DNA from: Termitomyces sp. T153
Taxonomy: Eukaryota; Basidiomycota; Agaricomycetes; Agaricales; Lyophyllaceae
Direction of reading: 5' to 3'
DNA: 64,000 nt
Assembly: GCA_018296165.2 (NCBI GenBank)
Contig: JACKQL020000050.1
Location: forward strand, 1 to 64,000
This document shows, piece after piece, positions 33,884 through 44,668 of this stretch; the stretch's first letter is position 1; each line of letters starts with the position of its first letter. The translations under genes and the position numbers were made by a program. The notes under the pieces are model-generated. The model did not search any database and was not told where the DNA came from. It saw nothing but the letters and a program-made list of their open reading frames with translations.

Positions 33884-35090
33884 CTTCCCCTCACATCTTT
33901 TACTAGTAGCAAAGGCCTGCAAGTATGCATTCCTTAACTCAGGCTTACTAAATCCACTGTTTTGAACAGTGTAACTAGTAAGCACTATTTCCCCACTCTC
34001 TGTCTCTTCAAAACTCACTGCTATCTCTCCCTGATCATTGACCAGATCCTCAAGACTTAAAATTTTGCCTCCTCTTCTCTCCTGGATTCTTCCCTTGACA
34101 CTTTCCCTCTCTCCATAGTGGGCAAAGCTGTCCTTCTTCCAGTATTTGGATATTTGGATCCCTAATGGTAATGATAGCACTACCATCCTGCAGATTCTGG
34201 ATATTGCTTTCTGTCAAGGTATCAAATGGTCTGCCCAGTAGTACAGTGTAAGCAGGCTTCTCAAAGATATGGACTTGCAGATACACAGTAAATCCTTCTG
34301 CAAAGGTGAAGGGTACATTGTGGGCCAAACCCACTGACTCATTTACTTGTTTATTTGCACTCTCCATGCGCAGCTTTATATCAGGATCCCAAGTCAAACC
34401 TACTCTCAAAGCTTCAGCTAAAGCCATGCATACTATTTGAGATCCACTATCTAAGATTGTCTCCACCCTTCCTTTGCAGTTAACCACAGGGTTCAATGAT
34501 CTTAGAACTTGTAGATCTCTGGCTACATAGACTACAACTAGCTTCTTATCTAGAGGAATACTTTTCAGGTAGGTAGCAACACAATTCTCATGCACCACTG
34601 CCCCTGGGGGCAACCCTAGTTGAGTTCCATCAGCAATGAAATAAGTTGCCATTGGCAAGTCATTAACATTGACATGACTTGGTTCCTCCTCTGTCACAAC
34701 TACCTGTTCCTGGACAGCTACCCTAGGTACTCCAAAGTTGGCAAGCTTAGAACCTGGGGTCTGCTTGTTAGTTAACTTGTGTACCATTGCATTTCTCAGG
34801 TCAGGTGCCACCTCCCATAATTCCCCAGCTGTTAGCGGAACAGCAGTCCTCCATATTTTATCTATTGCTTTTTCTATTTCTTTTCTATTCCCAAGGGGGA
34901 GATCTTTTCCTGTGGCCTGCACTGGATCTCTCCTGTCCCTATTGAGGGCTGGTACCTTTTCAAAAGGTAAGCCAAGTTTTGGTTCAACATTATTCTGTAC
35001 TGGCAGAGTTGATTTTGTTCTCCAAGAGTTTTCAGCTGGTCTCTCAGGTGCCTTAGGTACCCTTGGTAAAGTGGTCTCTCTTCCTGGCAC
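33884..35090 (-). pseudogene. Gypsy 2 aspartic protease region and spacer to RT
   Basis: The frame 35090-34050 (346 codons) has a Pro/Lys-rich start. The retropepsin follows with an intact active site 'ILDSGSQIVCMAL' (about residue 213) and the later 'YTVLLGRPFDTL' block with its conserved Gly. A second frame (34186-33830) continues toward RT and is broken by the nested insertion at 33883/33884. In a working element it would release capsid, RT and integrase. Catalytic residues are unaltered here, in contrast to gypsy 1. Confidence 0.86.
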
Positions 35091-35104
35091 CTTCCTTGAG
35101 CCCT

Positions 35105-36508
35105 CTAAAAATCCTTAGAGCTGGGCTGCTGCCCTTCAGTTGGGTTTGCTGTGTTTCTAGTGTTTATCAACACTGACATCAACTCTCCCATTTTTGCTAG
35201 GCTCCTCTCTACCTCAGCCAGTCTGTCTGACTCATTTTGACTGATCTTTTCTAACAAGTCATCCCTGGTATCACAAGCTGCATTCACATAAGTAGAAAAG
35301 ACATGATTGTCTGCAGGCTCTTCCTCTGTCCAACCAAAAAGCAAGTTCATGGCTTGGTCATTGAGAGCATTGATTCTTTCACAGGAAGACTTGTTGGAAG
35401 GGTCTCTGGGCACAGGCATCCTGTTAGGCAGACAAGGCCTCCCTTCTATTAATATGACCCATCCCTTTAGGATATGTGACTTCAAGTGTTCACACTCAGC
35501 AATTCTATGTCCTGGTTTCCAACAGTAAAAGCAGTTTGCTCCTGCAGTGGATGTAGCAAGAGTGGAATGGAGAGCAGGAGCTGCCCCATCTACTCTAACA
35601 TTATTCCTTGCAGTCAGAAAGGCTGTTTTCAACTCTGCCTGTCCTGATTGTACTACCTGGACTTGTTTACCAATTGCCAAGATAGAATCTTGAAGGTGGG
35701 CCAATTTTTCCTCTGATTCCTCTTCTTTAATCCTTTCTTTTGTTCCCACAGTCTCTGTGTCCCCACTGATTATTCTGTCTGAATGCAAAGACTTTTTGCC
35801 TACCAGGGCTGTCACTACTGCTATTACTTCAGAGAGGTTATATTGGTCATCCTCATGTCTGTTCTTAGCAGCATCTTTGAGATGGCCATACTTGCTTAGA
35901 AGTTTGTCCTCAATGACATCTGCAAAAGTAGGGGTAAAGCACTGCATGAATTTGGTTACTAGGGTACTATTATGGAGCACCTTAGACAGCAGTTTTGCCT
36001 CTCCTTTAAACTTTCTGATGAGGGAGTGAATTTCAGCCACATTGCTTCAACTTAGTCATGCATGTTCCCTGCAAATTCTATCAAGATAGGAAACCTGCCC
36101 AACATTGTCTACAGCTTCAGGGTATAGATCCTTGATTTCTTTAACAAAGTCATCCCAAGACTTGCCATCTTCAAAGGGATCAAAACCCCTCCACTCTTTT
36201 TCTGTAACTGCATCGACATACTCCACAATCCTCTTTTTCTTTTCTTTAGCAGAGGTGATCCCAGCATGTTCAAATAGAGTCTCCATTTCCTGCAGGAAGT
36301 GCAAGACTTCACTTGGCTGTGTATGCACAAATTTTGGAGCATGACTGCTTGTAGACAGTGGCATCTTTTGCTTCATAGTTTCACTCATTTTGGTGACAAC
36401 AGGTAAAGTAGGTGCTGATATAGGGTTTTGGTTTGAAGGTTGTGAATATTGTTCTACCTTCTGAAGACAAAACTTTTGTTTTTGTAGTAGAGCTTCTGGA
36501 TCAGGCAA
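35105..36508 (-). pseudogene. Gypsy 2 gag
   Basis: Two frames (36508-36056 and 36040-35105) separated by one stop make up gag. The first holds the capsid N-terminal part ('VLHFLQEMETLFEHAGITS', 'WRGFDPFEDGKSWDDFVKEI'). The second continues with 'SLIRKFKGEAKLLSKVLHNS', a zinc knuckle 'CFYCWKPGHRIAEC' that fits CX2CX4HX4C exactly, and a C-terminal coiled-coil-like stretch. An upstream frame (36774-36568) overlaps the 5' LTR and is unlikely to be coding. Gag packages the element RNA. Confidence 0.85.
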
Positions 36509-36724
36509 ATGAGACTCTGCACCCTTGCTATTAGCATGAGTGTTTTGTTTCCTTGCTGGAGAAACTCTTAAGTTTTTAACCTTTGGTGTAATAACCTTAG
36601 GTGAACCCAGCCAAGAGCCTGGTGGAGCAAAACTAATGATATAGTCTCTGAAATGGACTCCAAGAAAGGAGACCCAAAAGTGTGTATTAAAAGTGTAATT
36701 GAACCTCTTGTGATGGGCTCCAGA

Positions 36725-36963
36725 TGATGCAAAATTGAACTATTTGCAGTTGTTTGTCTCAGAGACTCAACCAAACAGTTGGCATCTGTGCATTGGGGAT
36801 TTTGTTGATATTTGAACTATGGTAAGTACTTCCTTTTGGCCTACAGTTTTCAGCTTGATTATGCTTACAGTTTTCAGCACAATTGTGTATGTTTTAAGGT
36901 AAATACTTTTTCTCCATATTTTCAGCCTTTCCTTCTTTGTAGAAGGTAAGTGCCATCATAATA
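36725..36963 (-). repeat. 5' LTR of gypsy 2 (internally deleted form)
   Basis: Matches both ends of the left LTR but lacks its central 660 bp; the junction is at 36779/36780. Minus-strand sequence just inside (36724-36709, TCTGGAGCCCATCACA) stands where a primer-binding site should be, with no firm tRNA match. ACAT follows at 36964-36967. Confidence 0.8.
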
Positions 36964-37165
36964 ACATGTCTGGTATTGCTGAAAATAATCTATGAAAAAA
37001 TTGGAGGAGAATCACAACAAGTAGGAGCCCTTTACCTACACTTAACATCTGCTTTTACACAATTGGAAGACCTGGATAGTCTCAGTCACTCACCATCAAT
37101 GATGAAATTTGGGGGATTTGTATTGCATTGGCTGATAGAAATGCTGATCTCTTTATTCTCAATGA

Positions 37166-37204
37166 CTTGTGTGCAATTCTTGTGTGCAATTCTTGTGTGC
37201 AATT
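37166..37204. repeat. Tandem repeat, three 13-bp units
   Basis: The unit CTTGTGTGCAATT occurs three times without interruption. Confidence 0.9.
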
Positions 37205-37244
37205 TTGGAGCTCTCAAGAGACACCTGACATTCTTGTCTATTGG

Positions 37245-37420
37245 AGGGCATGGTGGCTCAGCTGGCACCATTGTGTCCCATAGGGGTCACATGACTCTGA
37301 GTGGCAAGTGCCTAACCTGGAGGTTGAGGGTTTGACTCTCAGCTGAAACAGACATGATATGCACTGTGGCCTTTGGCAGAAAACACTTTAGACACTGCAC
37401 CTGGCTTATTCAATGCCACC
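37245..37420 (+). mobile_element. tRNA-derived SINE-like sequence
   Basis: TGGCTCAGCTGG at 37254-37265 fits the RNA polymerase III box A consensus TRGCNNAGYNGG in full. GGTTTGACTCT at 37329-37339 fits box B (GGTTCGANTCC) with two C-to-T type changes. The spacing of 63 bases suits a tRNA with a long variable arm or a SINE head. The tail has no clear poly-A; the 3' boundary is a guess. Confidence 0.5.
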
Positions 37421-38099
37421 AGAAAGCCACCACTTGTATGTGATTGACTAGGGAGGCTTTGTTGTCCAGGCTGCTTTGGAACATACCAATTGACACATGA
37501 CACAATGAGGTCTGGTGACCACCACAGTCATGTCCAATCAGAAAAAGAGAGAGTTCCTTGGCATGACAGATTTGGAAGAGGGTCTGGACCAAGTGCTGGG
37601 AAGGAACTTTGCTGACCAAGTGGGTCAGGGTATGGGTAGGCAGGAAAATAGGTGTCAATAGTCTGGTCAGGCCACTGACATAATGTGTGGTCCATTGGAT
37701 GGATCAGCACAGCTGTTGAGGTTGTTGGCATGTCAAAAGGTTTGATTGGGTGCTTAGCCTAAAACAGTGTGGCATGTCTGTCACTGAAAAGTGGGTCCTT
37801 GGCTGTTCCATACTATCACGGGTTCCAAATCTTGGGATTGGTCTCTGAAGATACTGTCTGGGCATGGGGAGGAGCTGAGTTGTGACAACCCTTGGTGGTG
37901 GATTGATTAGAGGGGAGGCAAGAGCTGTGCTGCAGGGCTCCTAAGCCCTACACCCATTGGTTCCCATTAAGCCTTGCTGAGTGTAGCTGAGTTTAGATAT
38001 TGGAAAGGCACATTAATGGCAGATGGGGAGGGACTTTATGGTGGAAAGTAGTATGAACTCCAAAAGATCAAATTGTAGTAAAGTGGCTATGAGGCGTAA

Positions 38100-38700
38100 C
38101 CGGCACACTTGAAAAGATGTCCGGCCGGAATACCTATCAGATGTGTCCGTAATTACCACCCCCTTCAAACTGCGAGACCTAGGACACAATTGTTCGAGAA
38201 CGTAATGTTCGTGTGTAAATTAGGTCTTGAATTAAATAAAGTGGATCATCATCTTGTCTACCGGGAACAGTCGGGATTCGAGTCCAAAAATGACGCGTTC
38301 CTTTGTAACACATACTACATCAGTTCGTGTCCGGCCTCGAAGCTTCGACATTTCAACATCCAACATTCAACATTCAACTGATCGGTAAAATAATTGCTCT
38401 ATCCAGGAATTATACCAGTCTGGATGTTTAGCACATTTCAAATTAGTGAGAAATGATCAAAGGCAGAGAGCAGATCGGGCATAGAGGAGAACAAGATGAC
38501 TTAATCGTCGAATTGAGAAGTTTGAAAACTGATGGGAGATGGAGAATCGGATAACCATTGCGTACATCGACAGTCGGCCACTAAGAGAGAAGCCTACACT
38601 CAGATCTGTTGGTAGATAATACAAGACTATTTATTGTTGACTTAGAGTAAAAATTCTTATAGAAATCGAAGGACGTACCAGTAGAAACAAATAAATCTGC
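38100..38700. other. Intergenic DNA at the start of the host block
   Basis: CG-containing sequence with no gene recognised. Contains a short imperfect repeat of 'caacattcaac' near 38355. It lies downstream of the DUF6533 gene and probably includes its terminator region. Confidence 0.4.
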
Positions 38701-40160
38701 TCAAAGTAACCTTTCGTTTGTCGTTGGCGTTGTCGCATCCGACAGAGTATCGAGATCGACTACGCTGGACAGAACCGGATAAGTGGAATGTTCGTGGCCA
38801 ATTGGCATGCGTGTGGCTAATTTGGGGTCACGCAAGTTGAGCATAAGGCGAGAAATCATGGTACTCGATATTCTGTAGAAGAAATGAGCAGCGTTTTGGC
38901 TAACAGAAAGAACGGACATGTTGGCAAAAGTTGTTACGAAACCTCGTTGATAATTCTTCCAGGATGGTGAATTTCTTGACTGGAAGCTAATTGGAGAGCT
39001 TACAGGTGAAACCTATCAAAAGATCAACTCGAAATCAAGCAAGCAGCAGAAATCAAATACACACATAGAATGTGACAATATTCATCAATCCCACGAAAGC
39101 CATGATCCTGGAGTAGAATCAAATCACTGTTCGGAAAACAAACTGATATGGATCCGCAAGTTGATTGTTCTTACCCAAAATAAATGGCGCCTATAGGTTC
39201 AGATAATGTCAAATGAGAAGTCTTTTACAGGTAAATAATTACCATCTCGAAGGAGAATGTGCAACAAGGACCTGTCTCCTCCTCGGCCCCGTTGCCATGA
39301 TCCATACAGAGTCATTCCAAAGATTAAAATGTCGAACATAAGCATCGCAATCCATGCATTTCCTAAGCCTATAATTATTGATGAGAGGTCAGCAAGCAAG
39401 ACGATGGGCTAATTGATTTCGTCAGACACGAACGGATTGCACTGAAGATCCTATCAGCTTGCTTTTGCAAAGGAAAAATTATCCTCTTACTCAGCCTTGG
39501 ACGTTTGTGGGACACAGGAAATCTGTGTTATGGCTCCGGAACCCTGCACAGCAGCGACAGACCACTGAAGATCCAGATGCATCAAGAGAATTCCCAAAAG
39601 ACAGGACTGGAAACTCACAGTCCCAAAGATAATGACAGCAAGACCACATGCACATAGAAATACCAATACTCGTAAATTTCGATCATAGAGTGCGTAGGTT
39701 CGCATAATGAGAATAACTGGTAGCAAACGACACTTAGTGATTTTCAAGCTGCAAATTGTTCAGTGTGCTTACTGCCAACAATTACTTGAACGACGACTGC
39801 GAGACATTGGTGATACAAAGCGAGCGAAGGACAGCTATATGTCAGAATGTCGAATCAGTTTTCCAACTTAATCAGATCTATTCAACTCACATCTGAGATG
39901 TGGTAGTGTTATCAAGACAGCATGAACTTGGAGCAAGATCATCTTCTGCGTACCTGTGCTTTGTTCCTCCCTTGCGAAGACCAGTAGTGCTGCCATACTA
40001 TGACAGGAATATGTCCGAAAAGCGTCAAGTAGCGATTAAGATAGAAGAATCCGGAGGCCCAAGAGACGAAACGAGTTGACCAGAAACGATCAATTTCAGC
40101 GGGTAGTGTCAGTGCGTAGTCGTAATAGAGTATAGCTTGGACCACATAGGTTAGCATCAT
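38701..40160 (-). CDS. DUF6533-type multi-pass membrane protein
   Basis: A spliced gene for a predicted seven-helix membrane protein of the basidiomycete-expanded DUF6533 family, function unknown. The first exon (40160-39954, ending at a GTACGC donor) shows the N-terminal signature 'YYDYALTLPAEIDRFW' and 'FLNRYLTLFG'-like 'FYLNRYLTLFG'. Later pieces show 'CPSLALYHQCLAVVVQ', 'VILIMRTYALYDRNLRVLVFL' (the family's R-TYALY motif) and a helix-rich segment at 39399-39199. The last exon (38919-38701) contains 'FFYRISSTMISRLMLNLR', matching the usual cytoplasmic tail start. About six exons with introns near 50-90 nt. The ATG at 40160 is the first plausible start; the inner exon edges are approximate. 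Confidence 0.8.
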
Positions 40161-40318
40161 CCAGGAACAATGGCAAGGAAGACTTTACTAAAGGAGACGA
40201 GGTTGATATAAATGTTGTCGTTTCTGAATACAATGAAGAAATTGCTTTAGAAGGCGCAAGCACCGAGAATGAAACCGACCATACAGTTGCGGTTGTATAG
40301 AGGAATTTGTGACATTGT

Positions 40319-40627
40319 CTACCATTGGGTAAATTGGTGTGGGCCGCGGACCTTGATTCCGGGTCGATAGTATGAATGAGATCCAAACTTGAAAAATATT
40401 ATAGTATTCTCATCCGAGGACGACGTTGAGGCGGCTAGGAGTTTCACAGGAAGATGAGAGTTCCAAGGCACAAGATGTGACACAACCTTATTAGTCTTGA
40501 ATCGCCAAATTTCCGTGCCTAAATGGAGCACACTTGTAGCAACTCCAGGTGAGAGACCGGATACTTGTCCAATAATCACCACGTTACCGTCAGTAAATAT
40601 GCGCAAGCACCCCTTGGTATTCAACAC
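40319..40627 (-). CDS. Hypothetical 102-codon exon or fragment
   Basis: Open minus-strand frame in CG-normal DNA between the DUF6533 and RAD51D-like genes. The peptide has a beta-rich look ('NVVIIGQVSGL', 'LGTEIWRFKTNKVVSHLVPW') but no family recognised. It could be the last exon of an unannotated gene whose upstream exons lie near 40700-41300, where a Cys-containing 63-codon frame also occurs. Confidence 0.25.
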   Translation of the reverse strand: MLNTKGCLRIFTDGNVVIIGQVSGLSPGVATSVLHLGTEIWRFKTNKVVSHLVPWNSHLPVKLLAASTSSSDENTIIFFKFGSHSYYRPGIKVRGPHQFTQW

Positions 40628-41450
40628 TACTTACAGGGAATTTCAGAAAAATCAGCCCCTTCGAATTTCGTTGGATAATAATCCAGCTTCTGCCGTGCTT
40701 GCCGGGAAACAACCATTCATATTGTCATACAAGCGATGTAGTTACAAAAAAAACATGTACAGTCGATAGATCACGGTCGCGCACACTCAATGGCATTGAA
40801 TTAAGTGAAAGTCCAGGTCGAAGAGTCCGCTAACATCAAGCAAGAGCGTACATCTGATATTCTGATATTAAATCCAGTTTCTTGAAAGTTGCATCGAGAG
40901 ACAGTTACCGAATGATTGTTTCCCGACCAGCACGGCAGAAGCTGGATCATCAGCCAAATAAACTAAACTCTATCGCTATGAAATTTGTTGTGACAAGTCT
41001 TGGCCTCGCCGATCTGCGTAAAGCCGATACCGGCTGATACCCGGGGTTGTCGCTCTTATCGTTGCTCTAAGCGTGACAGGAATGACCATGGCACAATTGG
41101 TACCATTCTCCGGTGACTCGTTGGTTACAGTACTTATCGGTTTGACAAGTTAGTCCTCGAGCTTCGGCATCAACGATGTAGAGGGTGATTGAGAGTTCTA
41201 CACAAGGACCATCGAATTCCATGTAATTAGTACGCGATTCAACAAATGTCACGAACATTGATCATCTTGTTCCCGAGATCATGATCCCATAAATTCGTTG
41301 AGTGGGTAGTGGCGCAGATTCAAGATGGAAAGAAGCCCGAGAGATTACACATGCATCACAAAACTTCTTTGTCGTCCAGGTCAAAGGTCGAAAATCTTTC
41401 CTTTTGATATTTTGAACATTGAATCAGTTTTGGGCGCCTTCGCAGGATAG

Positions 41451-42620
41451 TCAATTCTTCCGTATGTTTCGTTTTGAACGAAGAAAAGTTTTTACCGTGG
41501 TCCTCGATCGCAATACCTTGGCACTCACAACCGTAAAATCATGGTCATTATCGAATTTTGCGTGTTCGTCGCATCTTGATAACCAGACGGTAGCATCGGT
41601 CAAAAATTCGAATGAAGGGCCGAGCGCGGGTTTCCTGATTTGGGAAGCACTTTTTGAATGATGCACCAGAAGAGACGTGTTATTGATAACCTGACCGATT
41701 GAACTAATGTATAATTGCATCGAAAGATTTGGATGCTACTCACCAGAATGGGACATGAATGTAATCGGGAGAAGTCTCGAAGGTGATACATGAATTCCGT
41801 CATGGCAGAATGTCCCTGTGCAGATACAGCACTCAAAAGAGGGCCGAGTAACGGCGTGATGGCGTCGAAGACGATGCAGGAAAGCCGAGTAGCTGGCTAA
41901 ACCCGGCCGCGATCAATAAGGGCGAAGTAACAATGGCGGATACTTACAAGGGGTTGTGATTCCTCTAAAGCATTGTATGCAGCTTCGATATCAAATGCTA
42001 AAGAAACCTGCAGTCGGTTCAAGGCTGAAGATGTAGCCTATAGCATTTGAAACTGAGATCGTGTATGAAGTGAAATATGAAGATCAGTACCTCAGAATTG
42101 AAAGTTTTCAGTATTTGGGCAGCATGTTCGACAGAGAAGTCGCCCGTTGTGTCTATCCACGCGATGCGCGCCTGTGAAACTTCTGATAGATGCCGGAGAA
42201 TGACATTCAGGGCAAGAGTCTGATCCTCTTTAGTTACACATCCAGGGGAGAAGCCCCTGTGCGTACCGTCTTGCCAGATTGTTTATCTCCTGTAATTTCA
42301 ATGACACGACAACCACCAAAGCCACATAAGAGATTATCGAGCCCACCAACACCGCTGAATAAAGTCGGTGCTTGTTCCTGGGCTTGGGTTTCCTGAGCCA
42401 GCAATTCGTCTCCGGCTATACCTGGAGCTGAGGCGAGTTCTGCGGTGAGTTCGACCGCTCTTTCAAGGTCTAATAGAGAAATGCCATCTTCGGAGGATAG
42501 TTGGAGATATACTTCAACGACTGGTCTGAACAAAAGGTCTGAATCTGTTCGTACTCCACACTTATCGAGGGAGGATACGAGTTCTGGGGATAACGCCGGG
42601 ATGAGAGCAGTCAGGCGCAT
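41451..42620 (-). CDS. RAD51D-like RecA-family recombination protein
   Basis: A RAD51 paralogue of the RAD51D type, acting in homologous recombination. Exon 1 is 42620-42267 (118 codons, GTACGC donor). It has an N-terminal helical part ('ALIPALSPELVSSLDKCGVRT') and then the RecA core 'FSGVGGLDNLL' and Walker A 'GDKQSGKT'. Later exons show 'ARIAWIDTTGDFS' and 'AIVFDAITPLL' (Walker B region), and the last exon has 'NNTSLL' and 'KPALGPSFEFLTDATVWLSR', strongly like RAD51D. The C-terminus is at 41451. Several short introns lie between 42266 and 41720; their exact edges were not resolved. It is transcribed away from the small plus-strand gene at 42.9 kb, with a shared upstream region of about 300 bp. 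Confidence 0.8.
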
Positions 42621-42879
42621 TACCCGTATCTACAAAGAATGCAGACCGTGAGGAGTATGTAATGCACCTGACGTTCACCATGCAACCAGAAGCCACGTGG
42701 ATATTTGGCTACCACCACAAAAACCAATACAACCGGGGAGCGTCGTGTTACGTAATTCATCGTCGGTGAACCCGCTCCATTCATTCATGGTGAGCTCGAT
42801 AATTATCCTACGGATTCTGATGCTGAAATAAAGTAGGGAGGAGGTGCTAGGTATCCGTATCCCAAATTTGTATGGTCAC

Positions 42880-43148
42880 CGGCAGGTATGCCTCTAAATT
42901 CATTGGTACATTGAACAGGTCCATTGATTGGTGAACTTAGGTGGCTGGTGGACTCGACCATCTAACTGGCGGTCAAACACCGCAATCGCTTTTGGAGGTA
43001 TATTAGCCATCACATATGGAGTTTGGACGGTCAGTGCGGAGAAAGAGGTGCGTCACCTATCGCCACCCATCCAGAACGAGCCTTCCCGTCTGACTTGAAG
43101 CTATAGTATCGTCCAATTCCGCCGAATCGACCCATACCTTCTATGCGG
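42880..43148 (+). CDS. Small single-helix membrane protein, spliced
   Basis: The exon ending at 43047 encodes 'WWTRPSNWRSNTAIAFGGIL' then 'AITYGVWTVSAEKE', a charged N-side, one hydrophobic helix and a charged C-side. A GTGCGT...TATAG intron (43048-43106) keeps phase into 'YRPIPPNRPIPSMR' (43107-43148). The size and pattern recall small fungal mitochondrial inner-membrane proteins. I cannot name the family. The first exon and ATG were not fixed; an upstream acceptor AG near 42951 is likely. A third exon after 43200 is possible. Confidence 0.55.
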
Positions 43149-43522
43149 GTGCGTCTCTCTCTCATTTACACTTGGTTGCCTTCAGGGTGACGCTGGCTTT
43201 GTAGTGGGCAAAACAATATCAAAACCCGGAATCAAAGTAAAGGGTGCTGTCGGGACAAGCCTATCTCTATTTTTGTATTGCTGTCCCAAATAGACCTCTA
43301 AATTTTTTCACTACGAATGTTCTGAAGTCATCAAGTCATGTTTCTACAGCGAAGCTCCGCATCTCCTGGTGGGACTCTGATGACTAACTTCATATTCAAA
43401 TCCATGTTTGTTGCGCGGGACATAAAAGCACACTTATTCGGTACGAAATCCTTGTTCATTTCTATGTAGAAAACACTCATAAAATAGCGATAAAGATATG
43501 TTGTATTTCGTCTCCCAGCTGG

Positions 43523-44581
43523 CTATTCTTGATAGATTCGAACTTTTCCTCCCCCCCACCCCATCATAACAGCTTTCCCATCACCAGTGGGCTGTGTGAA
43601 TGCGACTTGACCTCCCCGTGGGTCAAGAGGGCAACCGTGTATGAATGTCTCTGCAGCGGCAGACAAGAGATGACGTGCGACTCCCTGGCGACGCTGCGTA
43701 GCGGGGACAAAGAGTCTCGAGATTCCAAGAGGTGTTGGGAGAAGTTTTGGATGACAAAAAAGACTAGCACTCGGATCGACTGCTATGAGGGAAGGAGCGG
43801 TGACGTCAGAGAGTGACTCTTTTGCCTCTTCACACTCTTTCGGAGTAGCTATGGCCATCGCAGTCTCTATACGCTGGGCTATGACACAGCCGACAATCTT
43901 TTCGCAACTCGGAGATGTCGTTGATGGGAGCAGAAAAAGGTATGCTTTCGAGTTACGAAGGATGTCCGGAGTAAGAGGTGGAGATGACAGTGTTAGACTG
44001 ATAGTCTCGAGGAGAGATGTTAGCTATGAAAGATATGTTAATGGCAGTTGGACGGTGTAAGAAAAAAATACCTTTTGACCGATCTTTCCACCGGCATCAG
44101 CTTTGAAATAGATAATTCGCCCTTTGCGACCATCCTTGAGTCGTACACCACTTGCGAACTGTACAACGCTATTCTTCACCGTCTCTTTTTCCTCTTCTCG
44201 TCCCCATTCCATCCCCTTCTCAATCCTTGAACAGTGTGTCCTATGTAAACTTTCATCGTCCGGAGCTCCTTTCGTATAAGACAGGCCACATCGTGGGCAG
44301 GCTCGGAAGATGGTTTGGTCGATGGTAAAGTGTAACTGGGTAAGGGTTTTCTGGTTTGCAACATCCTTCGCTCCATTTCCTCGCCTAATGGAAGCTTTGA
44401 GTTTTTTTAATGGGGGTTGACCAACTTTTAACGAAATGTTAGACTGTTCTTGAAGAGGACGTTTTCGCTTAGGCGAGGCTTCGGTTTCATCGGAAACTGG
44501 CGAGGATGATAAGAGAGAAGCATCGGTACGAGTGATTGAGGTTTTCTTGGCGCCGTAGGTACGCTTGACCTTAGAAGACAT
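43523..44581 (-). CDS. ECO1: ECO1-type cohesin N-acetyltransferase
   Basis: Establishes sister-chromatid cohesion by acetylating the Smc3 head of cohesin in S phase. Two exons: 44581-44072 and 43523-44023, joined across a 48-nt GT-AG intron (44071-44024) in phase, giving 336 residues. The N-terminal half has a basic linker and the ECO1 C2H2 zinc finger 'CPRCGLSYTKGAPDDESLHRTHC'-like spacing (C-x2-C, H-x3-C at about residues 114-136). The C-terminal half is the acetyltransferase: 'GISRLFVPATQRRQGVARHLL' (acetyl-CoA binding RRxG) and 'AFTQPTGDGKAVM', typical of the family's end. The ATG at 44581 (MSSKVKR) is preferred over an in-frame ATG 29 codons upstream, since relatives begin close to a short basic stretch. 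Confidence 0.9.
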
Positions 44582-44668
44582 GATGGGGATGGAGACAAAC
44601 AATTGGACACCGCTCAGCTGGTCCCGCGGCGCGTTATTGATTCTTGTTGACTCATCGCGTATCATCAC

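Larger units (their letters stand above)
20503..36963 (-). mobile_element. Ty3/gypsy retrotransposon 2, split by a nested element
   Basis: Minus-strand gypsy element with related LTRs at 20503-21399 and 36725-36963. A 4-bp ACAT flanks both outer edges (20499-20502 and 36964-36967), a tentative target duplication. Reading right to left: gag with an intact zinc knuckle, protease with an intact DSG, RT, RNase H, integrase, then a 2.9-kb tail with an antisense gene, a polypurine tract (minus-strand GGGGGAGG just right of 21399) and the 3' LTR. A 6.1-kb LTR element sits in the protease-RT spacer. RT carries YIDN for YIDD and the integrase has an in-frame TAA. Without the nested insertion the element is about 10.4 kb. 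Confidence 0.87.
36976..38080. other. CG-poor flank between gypsy 2 and the host gene block
   Basis: No protein gene recognised. It holds a 13-bp unit repeated three times (37166-37204) and a tRNA-derived SINE-like segment near 37245-37420. CG dinucleotides return abruptly at about 38090, which I take as the edge of the island. Confidence 0.5.

Noticed and set aside
37166..37204. Tandem repeat considered as a CRISPR-like array
   Set aside because: Three adjacent 13-bp units with no spacers, in a eukaryotic genome; a simple tandem repeat.
36976..37335. 119-codon plus-strand frame right of gypsy 2
   Set aside because: It runs through the three-unit tandem repeat and the SINE-like head, has no motif and low CG; a chance frame.
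41067..41258. Cys-containing 63-codon minus-strand frame, possible small secreted protein
   Set aside because: Five Cys but no signal peptide and no start context; may be an unconnected exon. Too weak to call.
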